This document shows, piece after piece, positions 1 to 9,852 of a DNA stretch of 64,000 bases (positions are counted from its first letter, which is position 1; each line of letters opens with the position of its first letter). The notes under the pieces were generated by a model. The model made no database searches, had not been told where the DNA came from, and was given only the letters and a program-made list of their open reading frames with translations. The DNA comes from Halomonas sp. Y3. Lineage in GTDB: Bacteria; Pseudomonadota; Gammaproteobacteria; Pseudomonadales; Halomonadaceae. Made by a program: the position numbers and the translations under genes. The stretch lies in contig NZ_CP099975.1 of the NCBI RefSeq assembly GCF_024137965.1, positions 744,001-808,000 of the forward strand. Direction: 5' to 3'.

Positions 1-20
1 CTACTGTCAGACTTGCTCAA
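1..20 (-). CDS. hisS: Possible 5' end of histidyl-tRNA synthetase (partial)
   Basis: Reading the minus strand, an AAGGAG ribosome-binding site lies six bases before a TTG codon (20-18) that opens a frame starting Met-Ser-Lys-Ser-Asp-Ser, which resembles the usual HisS N-terminus. In related gammaproteobacteria hisS directly follows ispG, as it would here. Only six codons are inside the window, so the call rests on position, the ribosome-binding site and the short start. Another downstream gene is possible. Confidence 0.4.
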
Positions 21-64
21 CGCTTGCTCCTTGATGGGTCGCCGCGGCGATCTGGTGCTGAGAT

Positions 65-1177
65 TCAGCCGCGGGCGATCATGTCCTTCTCGGCCTGCTC
101 CTTCTCGCGCACCTTGTCGCGGATCAGCCGCTCGAGGTCGTCGACCAGGTGGTCGTTGCGCAGCTTGGAGGCCGGCTTGCCATCGATATAGACGAGGTTG
201 GCCGGCGAGCCGCCGGTGAGCCCGATATCGCTCTCCTTGGCCTCGCCGGGGCCGTTGACCACGCAGCCGATCACCGAGACATCCAGCGGGGTCATGATGT
301 CCTCGAGGCGCTCCTCCAGGGCGTTCATGGTGCCGATGACGTCGAAGTTCTGGCGCGAGCAGCTGGGGCAGGCGATGAAGTTGATGCCCTTGGCGCGCAG
401 GCGCAGGCTCTTGAGCATGTCGAAGCCGACCTTGATCTCCTCGACGGGGTCGGCGGCCAGGGAGACCCGGATGGTGTCGCCGATGCCGTCCATCAGCAGC
501 AGCCCGAGTCCGATGGAGGACTTGACGGTGCCCGAGCGCAGCCCGCCCGCCTCGGTGATCCCGAGGTGCAGGGGCTGTTCGATCAGGCCGGCCAGCTTGC
601 GGTAGGCGGCCACCGCCATGAACACATCGGAGGCCTTGACGCTGACCTTGTACTCCTGGAAGTCGAGGCGGTCGAGGTGGTCGATATGGCGCATGGCGGA
701 CTCGACCAGGGCGTCCGGGGTGGGCTCGCCGTACTTCTTCTGCAGGTCCTTCTCGAGCGAACCCGCGTTGACGCCGATGCGGATGGGGATGCCGTTGTCC
801 CGGGCGGCGCTGACCACGGCGCGTACGCGATCCTCACGGCCGATATTGCCGGGATTGATGCGCAGGCAGTCGACGCCGAGCTCGGCGACGCGCAGGGCAA
901 TCTTGTAGTCGAAGTGGATGTCGGCCACCAGGGGGACCTCCACCTCACGCTTGATCTTGCCGAAGGCCTCGGCGGCATCCATGTCGGGAACGGAGACGCG
1001 CACGATGTCGGCGCCGGCCTCTTCGAGGCGGCGAATCTGCGCCACGGTGGCGGCCACGTCCAGGGTGTCGGTGTTGGTCATGCTCTGCACCGAGATGGGG
1101 GCATCGCCCCCGACCGGCACCTTGCCGACGTGGATCTGGCGGGACTTGCGGCGAACGATGGAGGATGGGGCGTGCAT
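65..1177 (-). CDS. ispG: 4-hydroxy-3-methylbut-2-enyl diphosphate synthase (flavodoxin)
   Basis: IspG (GcpE) is the [4Fe-4S] enzyme of the methylerythritol phosphate pathway that reduces MEcPP to HMBPP for isoprenoid synthesis in the cytosol. The 370-residue protein has the family's usual length: an N-terminal TIM-barrel part followed by the cluster domain. The expected iron ligands are all seen at Cys270, Cys273 (in IACPSCSRQ), Cys305 and Glu312, at the same numbers as in E. coli. It lies nine bases after rodZ, as part of the pilF-rodZ-ispG-hisS run, so it is probably co-transcribed. Nothing looks damaged. Confidence is very high. Confidence 0.98.
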   Translation of the reverse strand: MHAPSSIVRRKSRQIHVGKVPVGGDAPISVQSMTNTDTLDVAATVAQIRRLEEAGADIVRVSVPDMDAAEAFGKIKREVEVPLVADIHFDYKIALRVAELGVDCLRINPGNIGREDRVRAVVSAARDNGIPIRIGVNAGSLEKDLQKKYGEPTPDALVESAMRHIDHLDRLDFQEYKVSVKASDVFMAVAAYRKLAGLIEQPLHLGITEAGGLRSGTVKSSIGLGLLLMDGIGDTIRVSLAADPVEEIKVGFDMLKSLRLRAKGINFIACPSCSRQNFDVIGTMNALEERLEDIMTPLDVSVIGCVVNGPGEAKESDIGLTGGSPANLVYIDGKPASKLRNDHLVDDLERLIRDKVREKEQAEKDMIARG

Positions 1178-1186
1178 GGTGGCGGA

Positions 1187-2152
1187 TCAATCTCCCAGAG
1201 TGAAGCGGGCGACATTGTTGGCGCCGGCGCGGGCGCCGAGGTCAACGGCCTCGCCGGCCCAGGTCAGTTCTACGCCGGTGGCGTTGCCCACGGTGAGGCG
1301 GAAAGGCGGCTCCCCTTCGACGCTGGCCGAGGTGCCGGGTTCCTGCAGGCCGACGAAGATGCGCTGGTTGTTGGCGTCGAAGATCTCGGTCCAGGACTGC
1401 TCGTTGAAGGTCAGCTCCAGCCGGCGTGGGTCGGCGGCGGCCTCCTCCACGACGGCTTCCTCGATGGCGGCCTCGTCGGCCATCTCGGGCTCGGCATCAG
1501 CCAGGGCCAGGGCGCCATCGGCGTCGACGCTCGCCGCTTCGGCCTCGTCGGCCATGGCATCAGGGTCTTCCACCAGGCCCAGCCCCTCGTCCTCTTCGGG
1601 AAGGGGGGGCAGGCTCTCGGCGGGGGGCACTTCGCTCACCGCCGGGGCTTCGGGTTCGCTGATGGTGGTGGTGGTGCCGTCAAGCCCATCCACGGCCACC
1701 GGGCCACTGTCGCTGATGCCGGGCGGCTCGTTCCCGCCGCGGCTCTGCCACCACATCAGGGTCAGCCCGATCAGGCCGGCGATCACCAGCAGGGTCACCA
1801 GCCGGAACAGCCAGGCACCGATTCGCGAGGGGGGGCGCGTCACCTGTACCGGGGTGACCTTGCGCTCGCTCTCCTCGCTGCCGAAGCGGCTGCGGTAGGC
1901 GTCGAGTACCGGCCTCTCCTCGATGCCCAGCAGGTGGGCATAGGCGCGCAGGTAGCCCCGCCGATAGGTGGGGATCGGCACCTCCTCGTAGTCGTCCTCC
2001 TCCAGGCCGCGGATCACCGCCGGGCGCAGGTTGAGGGCACCGGCCACCTCGCCGATCGAGAGGCCCTGAGACTCCCGCTCACGCCTGAGCTGCTCGCCCG
2101 GCGAAACCGAGATGGCGCTGTCGGCGGGGTCTGGTGTCTGAGTATCGCTCAT
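1187..2152 (-). CDS. rodZ: RodZ-like cell-shape protein (HTH, single TM, DUF4115)
   Basis: RodZ links the MreB cytoskeleton to the envelope in rod-shaped bacteria. The 321-residue protein has an N-terminal Cro/CI-type helix-turn-helix (about 20-90, starting GEQLRRERESQG), a basic stretch, one transmembrane helix at about 112-135, a long acidic Ala/Glu/Asp/Pro-rich linker (about 150-245) and a C-terminal beta domain of the DUF4115 type (about 250-321). The order of domains is that of RodZ. The acidic linker suits the acidic proteome of a halophile and would lie in the periplasm. It sits between pilF and ispG, the standard neighbourhood. The start is the first ATG of the frame. Confidence 0.93.
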   Translation of the reverse strand: MSDTQTPDPADSAISVSPGEQLRRERESQGLSIGEVAGALNLRPAVIRGLEEDDYEEVPIPTYRRGYLRAYAHLLGIEERPVLDAYRSRFGSEESERKVTPVQVTRPPSRIGAWLFRLVTLLVIAGLIGLTLMWWQSRGGNEPPGISDSGPVAVDGLDGTTTTISEPEAPAVSEVPPAESLPPLPEEDEGLGLVEDPDAMADEAEAASVDADGALALADAEPEMADEAAIEEAVVEEAAADPRRLELTFNEQSWTEIFDANNQRIFVGLQEPGTSASVEGEPPFRLTVGNATGVELTWAGEAVDLGARAGANNVARFTLGD

Positions 2153-2182
2153 GGCTGAGCATCCTTCGTCAAGAGTCGTGAT

Positions 2183-2935
2183 TCAGGGCGTGCCGGAGAG
2201 GCCGTCCAGTTGTTCGCTGTAGAAGGCCGCGGTGGTCCGGTCGCCTCGGGCCTCGGCAACCTGCCGGGCCAGCCTCAGGGCGTCGGGGCTCGGGCCAGCC
2301 AGGCGGATGAAGGTCTCGATCTGTTCCTGTGCGCGCTCATGGTTACCGGTGTCCAGCTCCAGCTCGGCCAGGGTGAAGTAGCTTCTCGGGCTGCGGGGAT
2401 CGATGTTCTGAGCGCGCTCCAGGCTCTGGCGGGCGGCGCCGATATCGCCCAGCTCGCGTTGGCACTGTCCCAGGTTGGCGAACAGCTGTGCTCGCTGGGG
2501 ATACCGGGAGTCGCTGGAGGCCAGTTCGAGCTGCTCGCAGGCCTCGCGAATGCGGCCCTGCTCATAGAGGAAGGCCGCATAGTTGTTGCGCCCGCGGGTA
2601 AAGTGGCGGTTCGCCGAGAGGGCGCGGCGGAAGGTCTCATCGGCCAGCTGCCGCTCGCCCTGGCGCTGGTAGACCATGGCCATGGCCTGCAGCGCCTCGG
2701 GAGCGTCAGGATCAATGGCGAGCGCGCGCTCCAGGGCGCCCATGGCGCGCTGCAGGTTGTCACGCTCCAGGTAGGCGATGCCCAGCTGGGTATGGGCATC
2801 CGCGGGGCTGGCGTCCCGATCGCCGCTGCCGAGCCCCTGAGGTTGGGTGGCGCAGCCGCCAAGCCAGAGGCTACCCAGCAGCAGCGCCAGGGCGGGCAGG
2901 CGCGAGGCTCCCGATACACTGAGGCGGCGCGTCAT
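2183..2935 (-). CDS. pilF: Type IV pilus biogenesis/stability lipoprotein PilW (PilF)
   Basis: PilF/PilW is the outer-membrane pilotin that helps the PilQ secretin assemble. The 250-residue product starts with a lipoprotein signal peptide (basic start, hydrophobic core, lipobox ending at Cys28 in LWLGGC), followed by a series of tetratricopeptide repeats (for example AHTQLGIAYLERDNLQRAM and EALQAMAMVYQRQGERQLA). The frame remains open far upstream, but the ATG at 2935 is chosen because the signal peptide begins there. It lies between rlmN and rodZ exactly as in Pseudomonas. No other pilus genes are in the window. Confidence 0.92.
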   Translation of the reverse strand: MTRRLSVSGASRLPALALLLGSLWLGGCATQPQGLGSGDRDASPADAHTQLGIAYLERDNLQRAMGALERALAIDPDAPEALQAMAMVYQRQGERQLADETFRRALSANRHFTRGRNNYAAFLYEQGRIREACEQLELASSDSRYPQRAQLFANLGQCQRELGDIGAARQSLERAQNIDPRSPRSYFTLAELELDTGNHERAQEQIETFIRLAGPSPDALRLARQVAEARGDRTTAAFYSEQLDGLSGTP

Positions 2936-3059
2936 GGCGTTCTCCCGACGGTCGACAGGTAACTCCCCGGGTCGAGCCGGTCGCGGCACCTCGCCGGGGG
3001 GATGAAAGGCCTGACCATCAAAGCGTCGCGCCCGGTTGAAGTCAAGGTGACCCATCCGC

Positions 3060-4187
3060 TCAGTCGGCGTCGATCTGGATCGACTGGATATAGCGCTCGT
3101 GGCGCTTGGTACGATCCTTGACCCTTCCCACCAGCTGTCCGCAGGCGGCGTCGATATCGTCGCCGCGGGTGGTGCGGATCGGTGCCGTGTAGCCCAGCTC
3201 ATAGAGCCACTGCTGGAAGCGCACCACCTGGTTGCGGGACGGCTTCTCGTAGCCCGAGTGGGGGAAGGGGTTGAAGGGAATCAGGTTGATCTTGCAGGGC
3301 AGCTCGCGCAGCAGCTCGGCGAGCTCCCGGGCGTGCACCTGCTGGTCGTTGACGTCCTTGATCACCGTATACTCGATGGTGACCATGCGGGTGTCGTCGC
3401 ACTTGGCCAGGTAGCGGTGGCAGGCGTCCAGCAGGGTGCGGATATTGTACTTGCGGTTGAGCGGCACCAGCTCGCTGCGCAGCTCGTCGTTGGCGGCATG
3501 CAGCGAGATGGCCAGGCTCACGTCGAGCTCGTCCCCGAGCCTGTCGAGCATCGGCACCACCCCCGAGGTGGAGAGGGTGACCCGGCGCTTGGAGAGGCCG
3601 TAGCCGTTGTCGTCGAGCATCAGCTTCATGGCCGGCACGACGTTGTCGTAATTGAGCAGCGGTTCGCCCATGCCCATCATCACCACGTTGGTGACCGGGC
3701 GATTGGCGGTGTCCTTGCGCGGGCCCACGCTGCGCTGGGCGACCCACACCTGGCCGATGATCTCGGCGGCGGTGAGGTTGCGCTGGAAGCCCTGCTTGCC
3801 GGTGGAGCAGAAGCTGCAGTCCAGGGAGCAGCCCACCTGGGAGGAGACGCAGAGGGTGCGGCGTTTGCCGTTGTCGGCGGGAATCAGCACCGTCTCCACG
3901 TAGCTGCCGTCCTCGACCTCCAGCACCCACTTGCGGGTGCCGTCGCTGGAGGTGCCCTCGTAGACCACGCCGGGGCCGCGGATCTCGGCCACGTCCGCGA
4001 GCTTGGCGCGCAGCGCCTTGGAGAGGTTGGTCATGGCCGCGAAGTCGTCACAGCCCTCGTGGTGGATCCACTTCATCACCTGGGCGGCACGGAACTTCTT
4101 CTCGCCGATGGAGAGGAAGAAGGCTTCCATCTCCTCGCGGGACATGCCGAGCAGGTTGGTCTTCTGGGGTGCGGTATCAGCGGTCAT
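3060..4187 (-). CDS. rlmN: Dual-specificity 23S rRNA/tRNA (adenine-C2) methyltransferase RlmN
   Basis: RlmN is a radical-SAM enzyme that methylates A2503 of 23S rRNA and A37 of some tRNAs. The 375-residue protein shows the CxxxCxxC cluster motif at Cys120, Cys124 and Cys127 ([11 protein letters not shown]), a GMGEPL SAM-binding motif, and the C-terminal catalytic cysteine at about 349 (DAACGQL). Length and motifs are normal. It follows ndk and precedes pilF on the minus strand, the usual order; the spaces of 70 to 125 bases leave room for separate promoters. Confidence 0.97.
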   Translation of the reverse strand: MTADTAPQKTNLLGMSREEMEAFFLSIGEKKFRAAQVMKWIHHEGCDDFAAMTNLSKALRAKLADVAEIRGPGVVYEGTSSDGTRKWVLEVEDGSYVETVLIPADNGKRRTLCVSSQVGCSLDCSFCSTGKQGFQRNLTAAEIIGQVWVAQRSVGPRKDTANRPVTNVVMMGMGEPLLNYDNVVPAMKLMLDDNGYGLSKRRVTLSTSGVVPMLDRLGDELDVSLAISLHAANDELRSELVPLNRKYNIRTLLDACHRYLAKCDDTRMVTIEYTVIKDVNDQQVHARELAELLRELPCKINLIPFNPFPHSGYEKPSRNQVVRFQQWLYELGYTAPIRTTRGDDIDAACGQLVGRVKDRTKRHERYIQSIQIDAD

Positions 4188-4256
4188 GGCGGTCAGCGGG
4201 TCGGGAAAGGGAGAAGCAGGGGAGGCGGGGGCAGGACCCCCGCCCGGGAGACGCGA

Positions 4257-4682
<426 letters not shown>

Positions 4683-4867
4683 GGGCATGTCTCCAGTAGG
4701 GGGTGATGGACAGGGGTGTCGATGAATAGCGCCGCGCCGCCCCTGGGCTCTTGTGCTGGAGCCCGGGCGGCGCGGTGAAACTGATGAAGCTCGGCAGCGG
4801 ACGCCGATTGGGCGCGGATTATACCGCCCCGGGGCGGGGTTGAACAATCGTCGCTACTGGGGGCGCG

Positions 4868-5194
4868 TCAGACCGTAAAGCTCTCGCCGCAGCCGCACTG
4901 GTCCTTGACGTTGGGGTTGTTGAAGCGGAAGAAGCGGTTGAGCCCTTCGTTGACGTAGTCCACTTCGCTGCCGTCAAGCATCTCCAACGCCTCCGGGGCG
5001 ACGAAGACCTTGACGCCATGCTCCTCGAAACAGGTGTCGTCGCCCTCGGCCTCGTCAGCGAAGTCGAGTACGTAGCTGTAGCCGGAGCAGCCGCTGGGCT
5101 TGACCGAGACGCGCAGGCCGAGGCCCGCGCCGCGCTCCTCGAGCACCCGGCGAATCTGGTCGGCGGCGGCGGCGGTAATGGTCAAATGCGCCAT
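4868..5194 (-). CDS. iscA: A-type iron-sulfur carrier IscA
   Basis: IscA is an A-type scaffold/carrier that passes iron or [4Fe-4S] clusters to client proteins. The 108-residue protein has the three conserved cysteines at Cys36 (SGCSGYSY), Cys100 and Cys102 (CGCGESF). The C-terminal NPNVKDQCGCGESF is much closer to IscA than to ErpA (GCGSSF) as I recall those sequences. It follows iscS after 46 bases and is probably in the iscRSA transcript under IscR. The scaffold gene iscU, normally between iscS and iscA, is missing, so this protein may have to work with a scaffold encoded elsewhere. Confidence 0.93.
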   Translation of the reverse strand: MAHLTITAAAADQIRRVLEERGAGLGLRVSVKPSGCSGYSYVLDFADEAEGDDTCFEEHGVKVFVAPEALEMLDGSEVDYVNEGLNRFFRFNNPNVKDQCGCGESFTV

Positions 5195-5240
5195 GGGTCT
5201 CTCTCCTGAAGTCGATGGGTTGGCCCGAGGCCGATGGGTG

Positions 5241-6410
5241 TCACTGGGCGCTGCGGACGGCCTGGCGACGCAGCCCGGTCAGGGCGTGGCGCAGGGCGGC
5301 CAGCGCCATGTCGATGTCGGCCTCGGTGGTGAAGCGGCCGAAGCTGAAGCGCAGCGAAGCCAGCGCCAGGGCGCGGGGCAGGCCGATGCCCTTCAATACA
5401 TAGGATGGCTCGACGCTGGCCGAGTTGCACGCCGAGCCGGTGGAGAGCGCCACGTCGCGCAGCGCCATCAGCAGCGACTCGCCGTCGACGCCCTCGAAGG
5501 CCAGGTTGAGGATATTGGGCACCGACACTTCCACCGCGGTATTGCTGTAGATGCCACCCAGGTCGGCCAGGCCGGCCAGCAGGCGGTCGCGAAGGGCGGT
5601 GATGCGGGCCTGGTCGGCCTCGCCCTCGGCCCCGGCCAGGGCGAAGGCCTCGCCCATCCCCACGATCTGGTGGGTGGGAAGGGTGCCGGAGCGCATGCCG
5701 CGCTCGTGGCCGCCGCCGTGGATCAGCGCCTCCAGGCGAATATCCGGGTCGCGCTTCACATAGAGTGCGCCGATGCCCTTGGGGCCGTAGGCCTTGTGGC
5801 CGGAGAGCGACATCAGGTCGATCCCCAGGCGCTTCACGTCCAGGTCCAAACGACCCACCGCCTGGGCGGCATCGGTATGGAAGAGGGCGCCCCCAGCGTG
5901 GGCCACCTCGGCCAGCGCCGCCAGGTCGTGGATGACGCCCAGTTCGTTGTTCACTGCCATCAGCGAGACCAGCACGGTGTCCTGGCGCATGGCGTCGCGC
6001 AGCTGCTCGGGCGTGATGCGGCCGTCGTGCCCCGGGGTCAGCCAGGTGACCTCGAAGCCCTCTGCCTCGAGGGCCAGGGCGGTGTCTACTACCGCCTTGT
6101 GCTCGACGGTGGAGGTCACCAGGTGGCGCCCCCGGGCGCGGTTGGCGCGCAGGTAGCCGGTCAGCGCCAGGTTATCCGCCTCGGTGGCGCCGCTGGTCCA
6201 GACGATCTCGCGGGGGTCGGCGTTGATCAGGTCGGCCACCTGGCGGCGGGCATTCTCCACCGCCTGCTCCGCCTGCCACCCCAGCATGTGGCTGCGCGAG
6301 GCGGGGTTGGCGAAGATGCCGTCGAGGGTCAGGTGGCGCGCCATCAGCTCGGCGACGCGGGGGTCGACGGGGGTGGTGGCGGCGTAGTCGAGATAGGCGG
6401 GTGTGGTCAT
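5241..6410 (-). CDS. iscS: Cysteine desulfurase IscS
   Basis: IscS is a PLP enzyme that takes sulfur from cysteine as a persulfide for Fe-S clusters and tRNA thiolation. At 389 residues it is slightly shorter than E. coli IscS. The PLP lysine is Lys206 (SLSGHKAYGPKG) and the mobile-loop cysteine is Cys328 (STGSACNSAS); spacing and numbering match the housekeeping class I enzyme. It lies 44 bases after iscR, and the upstream cysE supplies its substrate pathway. Confidence 0.96.
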   Translation of the reverse strand: MTTPAYLDYAATTPVDPRVAELMARHLTLDGIFANPASRSHMLGWQAEQAVENARRQVADLINADPREIVWTSGATEADNLALTGYLRANRARGRHLVTSTVEHKAVVDTALALEAEGFEVTWLTPGHDGRITPEQLRDAMRQDTVLVSLMAVNNELGVIHDLAALAEVAHAGGALFHTDAAQAVGRLDLDVKRLGIDLMSLSGHKAYGPKGIGALYVKRDPDIRLEALIHGGGHERGMRSGTLPTHQIVGMGEAFALAGAEGEADQARITALRDRLLAGLADLGGIYSNTAVEVSVPNILNLAFEGVDGESLLMALRDVALSTGSACNSASVEPSYVLKGIGLPRALALASLRFSFGRFTTEADIDMALAALRHALTGLRRQAVRSAQ

Positions 6411-6454
6411 GGCCTCGGAATCTGGTTGGGTGCGGTCCGGCGGTCCGTTTTGGC

Positions 6455-6928
6455 TCAGGGCGCCGAGGCGAGAATATCGCCGCTGTTGGCCTGGCGGTCG
6501 CGCTGGCGTCCGGCGATCTGCTGTACCTCCATGCGGGAGGCGAGCTGGCCCAGGGTGACGCCCTCCAGGAAGCCGTGGATGCGCTCGGAGAGCTCACACC
6601 ACAGGTGGTGGGTCAGGCAGGTGTCGCCCTGTTGGCAGTCGGAGAGCCCGCCGCAGCGGGTGGCGTCCACCGACTCGTCCACGGCGTCGATCACCCGCGC
6701 CACCGAGATCGACTCGGGCGGCTGGGCCAGCAGGTAGCCACCGCCGGGGCCGCGTACGCTCTCCACCAGCTTCGCCCGGCGCAGCCGTGCGAAGAGCTGC
6801 TCCAGGTAGGAGAGCGATATCTCCTGGCGCCTGGAGATATCGGCCAGGCAGATGGGGCCCTGCTGGGCATTCATCGCCAGGTCGAGCATGGCGGTGACGG
6901 CGTAGCGTCCCTTGGTGGTCAGGCGCAT
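6455..6928 (-). CDS. iscR: Fe-S cluster-sensing transcription regulator IscR
   Basis: IscR is an Rrf2-family winged-helix repressor that holds a [2Fe-2S] cluster and tunes Fe-S assembly genes to demand. The 157-residue protein begins with the typical [18 protein letters not shown] and keeps the ligand cysteines Cys92, Cys98 and Cys104 in the same spacing as E. coli ([16 protein letters not shown], then HHLW). It is first in the iscRSA operon and probably represses its own promoter; two dyad elements overlap that promoter. Confidence 0.96.
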   Translation of the reverse strand: MRLTTKGRYAVTAMLDLAMNAQQGPICLADISRRQEISLSYLEQLFARLRRAKLVESVRGPGGGYLLAQPPESISVARVIDAVDESVDATRCGGLSDCQQGDTCLTHHLWCELSERIHGFLEGVTLGQLASRMEVQQIAGRQRDRQANSGDILASAP

Positions 6929-6983
6929 GGCGTCCTCGGCGCCGAAGGAGTCGGCGGTCGGTGAGCGGGCACTCCCTGGGGGA

Positions 6984-7029
6984 GCACGATCGATCGTGCA
7001 TTATGGTAAAGACCAAGCGCTTTGGTCAA
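6984..7029 (-). promoter_or_regulatory. Predicted iscR promoter with two dyad elements
   Basis: On the minus strand TTGACC (7029-7024) and CATAAT (7005-7000) form a -35/-10 pair with an 18-base spacer. The inverted repeat GACCAA-N5-TTGGTC (7011-7027) overlaps the -35, and the perfect 16-base palindrome GCACGATCGATCGTGC (6984-6999) lies at the likely start of transcription. Either could be an IscR operator, though neither closely matches the E. coli type 1 consensus. The -35 and one dyad overlap the cysE stop codon. Confidence 0.5.
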
Positions 7030-7886
7030 CCATTTGCCCCGCGGTCGCCGTCGCCCCCGGCGTCGGTGTGCCGGGCAGGCGACTTTTCCGGCATGGCGCA
7101 GGCGTCGGCATCGTCGAGCACGTCGGCGAAATCCTCGTCGCGCAGTTCCGGCAGGCGGCCATCACGATAGCTGGCGTCCACCTTGCGCAGGGTCTGGCAC
7201 ATGCGCTCGATGCGCTCGTCCACGGCGTGCATATGGTCGAGCATGGCCTGGATGGAGCGCGCTACCGGGTCCGGCATGTCTTCGCTGATGCCGTAGGCGT
7301 CGAAGCCGAACTTGCGACGCATCGCCTCGCGACGCTCCGGATCCACCTCGAGAATCTCGGCGGCATCGGGGTCGGCGCGCTTGACGATCTTGCCGGGAAT
7401 GCCCACCACTGTGGCGCCGGCGGGCACCTCCTTGGTGACCACGGCGTTGGAGCCGATCTTGGCGCCGGCGCCCACGGTAAAGGGACCGAGGATCTTGGCC
7501 CCGGCGCCGACGATCACGCCGTTCTCCAGGGTGGGGTGACGCTTGCCCTTGTTCCAGCTGGTGCCGCCCAGGGTCACGCCGTGGTAGAGAGTCACGTCGT
7601 CATGGATCTCGGCGGTCTCGCCGATCACCACGCCCATGCCGTGGTCGATGAAGAAGCGTCGGCCGATCTTCGCCCCGGGGTGGATCTCGACGCCGGTGAG
7701 CCAGCGCGAGAAAGTTGAGAGGCTGCGCGCCAGCCACTTGAGGTTCTTCTTCCACAGCCAGTGGCTGAGGCGATGGATCAGCAGGGCGTGGAGGCCCGGA
7801 TAGTTGGTCAGCACCTCGAAGGCGTTGCGGGCCGCCGGGTCGCGGTCGAAAACGCTGTTGATGTCCTCACGCAGGCGTTGAAACAT
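7026..7886 (-). CDS. cysE: Serine O-acetyltransferase
   Basis: CysE makes O-acetylserine, the carbon skeleton for cysteine. The 286-residue protein has the N-terminal helical domain ([20 protein letters not shown]) and a left-handed beta-helix of hexapeptide repeats (for example [11 protein letters not shown]), with the catalytic His/Asp region [15 protein letters not shown]. It precedes iscR in the same direction, an arrangement also found in Pseudomonas, tying cysteine synthesis to Fe-S assembly. The tail beyond the helix (about 190-286) is longer than in short plant-type enzymes. Confidence 0.95.
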   Translation of the reverse strand: MFQRLREDINSVFDRDPAARNAFEVLTNYPGLHALLIHRLSHWLWKKNLKWLARSLSTFSRWLTGVEIHPGAKIGRRFFIDHGMGVVIGETAEIHDDVTLYHGVTLGGTSWNKGKRHPTLENGVIVGAGAKILGPFTVGAGAKIGSNAVVTKEVPAGATVVGIPGKIVKRADPDAAEILEVDPERREAMRRKFGFDAYGISEDMPDPVARSIQAMLDHMHAVDERIERMCQTLRKVDASYRDGRLPELRDEDFADVLDDADACAMPEKSPARHTDAGGDGDRGANG

Positions 7887-8007
7887 GCGGCGGTCCTTGG
7901 GCTGGAAGGGGGCAGGGCGGCATCTGCCGCAGAGGATGATATTTTCAGTGTGGGGGCGCGGTAGGCCCCCTTCAAGGCACGGCCTCGGGCGCCGCTCCAG
8001 AATAGCC

Positions 8008-8751
8008 TCAGGCGTCGTCCCGGGGCGGGGCCAGCTTCTCGGTGTCCGAGAGGATGCCGCGCAGGATGTTGAGCTCCATGCGCTCCGGGCGGGCCCGGAG
8101 AGTGAAGCGGCGCAGGCGAGCCATCAGCTGGCGCGGCATGGCCGGGTCGTGGAAGCCGATGGCGATGAGAGTGCGCTCCAGATGAGCGAAGTAGTGCTCA
8201 AGCTCCTCGTGGGTGGCCAGCGCCTGGGCGGGCTCCTCGGTGGGCGCTGGCTCCTCTTCCAGCCAGGCCAGGCGGCACTCGTAGGCGAGCACCTGCACCG
8301 CGGCGGCCAGGTTCAGGGAGCTGAAGTCGGGGTTGGTGGGGATATGCACATGGGCATGGCAGCGCTGCAGTTCGGCGTTGGTCAGGCCGCTGTCCTCCCG
8401 GCCGAAGACCAGGGCGACCCGGGCGCCGTCGCCGGCCAGCTCCTGGGGCAGGCGCGCGCCCAGCGCCCGGGGGGCGATCATCGGCCAGGGCAGGGTGCGC
8501 GAGCGGGCGCTGGCCCCTACCACCAGGGTGCAGTCGGCCACCGCCTGCTCCAGGGTCTCTACCACTCGGGCGCCATGCACCAGGTGGTCGGCGCCGGAGG
8601 CCCGCGATACGCTGTCGGCGGTGACCGGCTCGCAGCGGGGTGCCACCAGGGCCAGGTCGGCGAGGCCCATGTTGTGCATGGCGCGGGCGACGCCGCCGAT
8701 GTTGCCGGGGTGGCTGGTGCCGATCAGGACGATACGGATGCGGTCGAGCAT
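8008..8751 (-). CDS. trmJ: tRNA (cytidine/uridine-2'-O-)-methyltransferase TrmJ
   Basis: TrmJ is a SPOUT-class enzyme that 2'-O-methylates position 32 of tRNAs. The 247-residue protein begins with [21 protein letters not shown], the family's substrate-loop motif, and has the knot motifs [11 protein letters not shown] and [16 protein letters not shown]. The C-terminal extension of about 80 residues is also typical of TrmJ. It is transcribed ahead of cysE and divergently from suhB, the same arrangement as in Pseudomonas. Confidence 0.95.
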   Translation of the reverse strand: MLDRIRIVLIGTSHPGNIGGVARAMHNMGLADLALVAPRCEPVTADSVSRASGADHLVHGARVVETLEQAVADCTLVVGASARSRTLPWPMIAPRALGARLPQELAGDGARVALVFGREDSGLTNAELQRCHAHVHIPTNPDFSSLNLAAAVQVLAYECRLAWLEEEPAPTEEPAQALATHEELEHYFAHLERTLIAIGFHDPAMPRQLMARLRRFTLRARPERMELNILRGILSDTEKLAPPRDDA

Positions 8752-8960
8752 GGTGGGCTTCCCTGGGATGACATGAATCGGGGCGATACCTCGGGGCGGC
8801 AGAGTCTAGCATGTTGTGCGGGCCGAGCGCCGCGGGGGCCATCGCCGATGGTCGTGGCGCAACGGGCCGGGGTCTGCTAGGATTCGCGCCGTCCGTTCCA
8901 ACCGAACGCTTCCACGAACACCCCCGTTCTTTAACACCACCGACTCCCCAAGGCCCGATC

Positions 8961-9755
8961 ATGCATCCGATGGTCCAATATGCGCTGCGTGCGGCACGCA
9001 GCGCCGGCGAACAGTTCCTGCGTATCCGTGAGCGTATCGAGAACGCCCACGAAGAGAGCAACCTCGATCGCCTGCTGGAAGACGCCGCCCGCAACGCCGA
9101 GGCGCTGATCGTCCGTCAGCTCTCCCGCGGTTACCCCCAGCACGGCGTCGTCGGCCGCTTTACCCCCCACCGCTCCGGTGAGGGTGAAGGTGCCGACACC
9201 CTGTGGAAGATCGAACCCTTCCACGGCTACTCCAACCTCGGCGTGGCCGCCTCCGGCTTCGCGCTGTCGGTGGTCTGCATGGTCAAGGGCCGCCCGGAGC
9301 ATGCGGTGGTGATCTGTCCCTTCAGCGATGACGAGTACCTGGTCAGCCGTGGCCGCGGTGCCCAGCATAACGGCAAGCGCATTCGCGTGCCCAAGACCCA
9401 CGCCGTGGGCGGTGCCCGCATCGCCATGGGTCTGCCCGAGACCTGGCTGCGTCCCCGCAACCTGCCCGCCTACCTGACCCTGGTCCAGCAGCTGGGCCCG
9501 GTCATCGAGGTGCAGCGCGCCTCCGGCAGCGGCCTGCTGGACCTGGCCGAGCTGGCCGCCGGCCGTGCCGACGCCGCCTTCGTGCTGGGCCTGGAGGAGC
9601 AGGACATGCAGGTCGGCACCCTGCTGCTCAAGGAGACCGGTGCCCTGATGGGGACCCCGGACGGCCAGCCGAAGGTCGAGGTGGAGGGCCAGCTGATGGC
9701 CGCGGGCCCGCGCCTCTACAAAGCCCTGGTGCAGCAGCTCAAGCCGCACTTCTAA
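8961..9755 (+). CDS. suhB: SuhB homologue, inositol-monophosphatase fold with degenerate active site
   Basis: The 264-residue protein aligns with SuhB end to end (start MHPMVQYALRAARSAG, YPQH, DLAELAAGRAD), and the divergent trmJ neighbour is right for suhB. The metal and catalytic residues are mostly gone, however. The usual EE of TEESG/GEEGG is GRFTP at 65-69, and DPLDGTTN is EPFHGYSN at 85-92, so both aspartates and the catalytic Thr are lost. The W of the final W-D motif is Gln214, though Asp215 remains. It is therefore unlikely to be an active phosphatase. E. coli SuhB has a second, NusA-linked role in rRNA antitermination that could have been kept. Many preferred codons (CGT, GGT, CTG) suggest strong expression. 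Confidence 0.88.
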   Translation: MHPMVQYALRAARSAGEQFLRIRERIENAHEESNLDRLLEDAARNAEALIVRQLSRGYPQHGVVGRFTPHRSGEGEGADTLWKIEPFHGYSNLGVAASGFALSVVCMVKGRPEHAVVICPFSDDEYLVSRGRGAQHNGKRIRVPKTHAVGGARIAMGLPETWLRPRNLPAYLTLVQQLGPVIEVQRASGSGLLDLAELAAGRADAAFVLGLEEQDMQVGTLLLKETGALMGTPDGQPKVEVEGQLMAAGPRLYKALVQQLKPHF

Positions 9756-9786
9756 GCTGAAGGCGCGAAGCCTGAAGCTGGAAGAA

Positions 9787-9821
9787 AAACCGCCCCCGCA
9801 GCGAAGCTGCGGGGGCGGTTT
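9787..9821. terminator. Bidirectional Rho-independent terminator
   Basis: A perfect 16-bp stem (9787-9802 with 9806-9821) with a GAA loop is flanked by an A-run on the left and a TTTCGTTT stretch on the right. It lies between the convergent suhB and secF and can serve both. Confidence 0.9.
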
Positions 9822-9852
9822 CGTTTGCAGGCTGCTCTCCAGCTTCCCGCTG

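Noticed and set aside
149..2158. A 669-codon open frame on the plus strand opposite ispG and rodZ
   Set aside because: It is antisense to two well-supported genes, has low-complexity His/Gly/Ala/Asp content and no family motifs. Long false frames are common in high-GC DNA.
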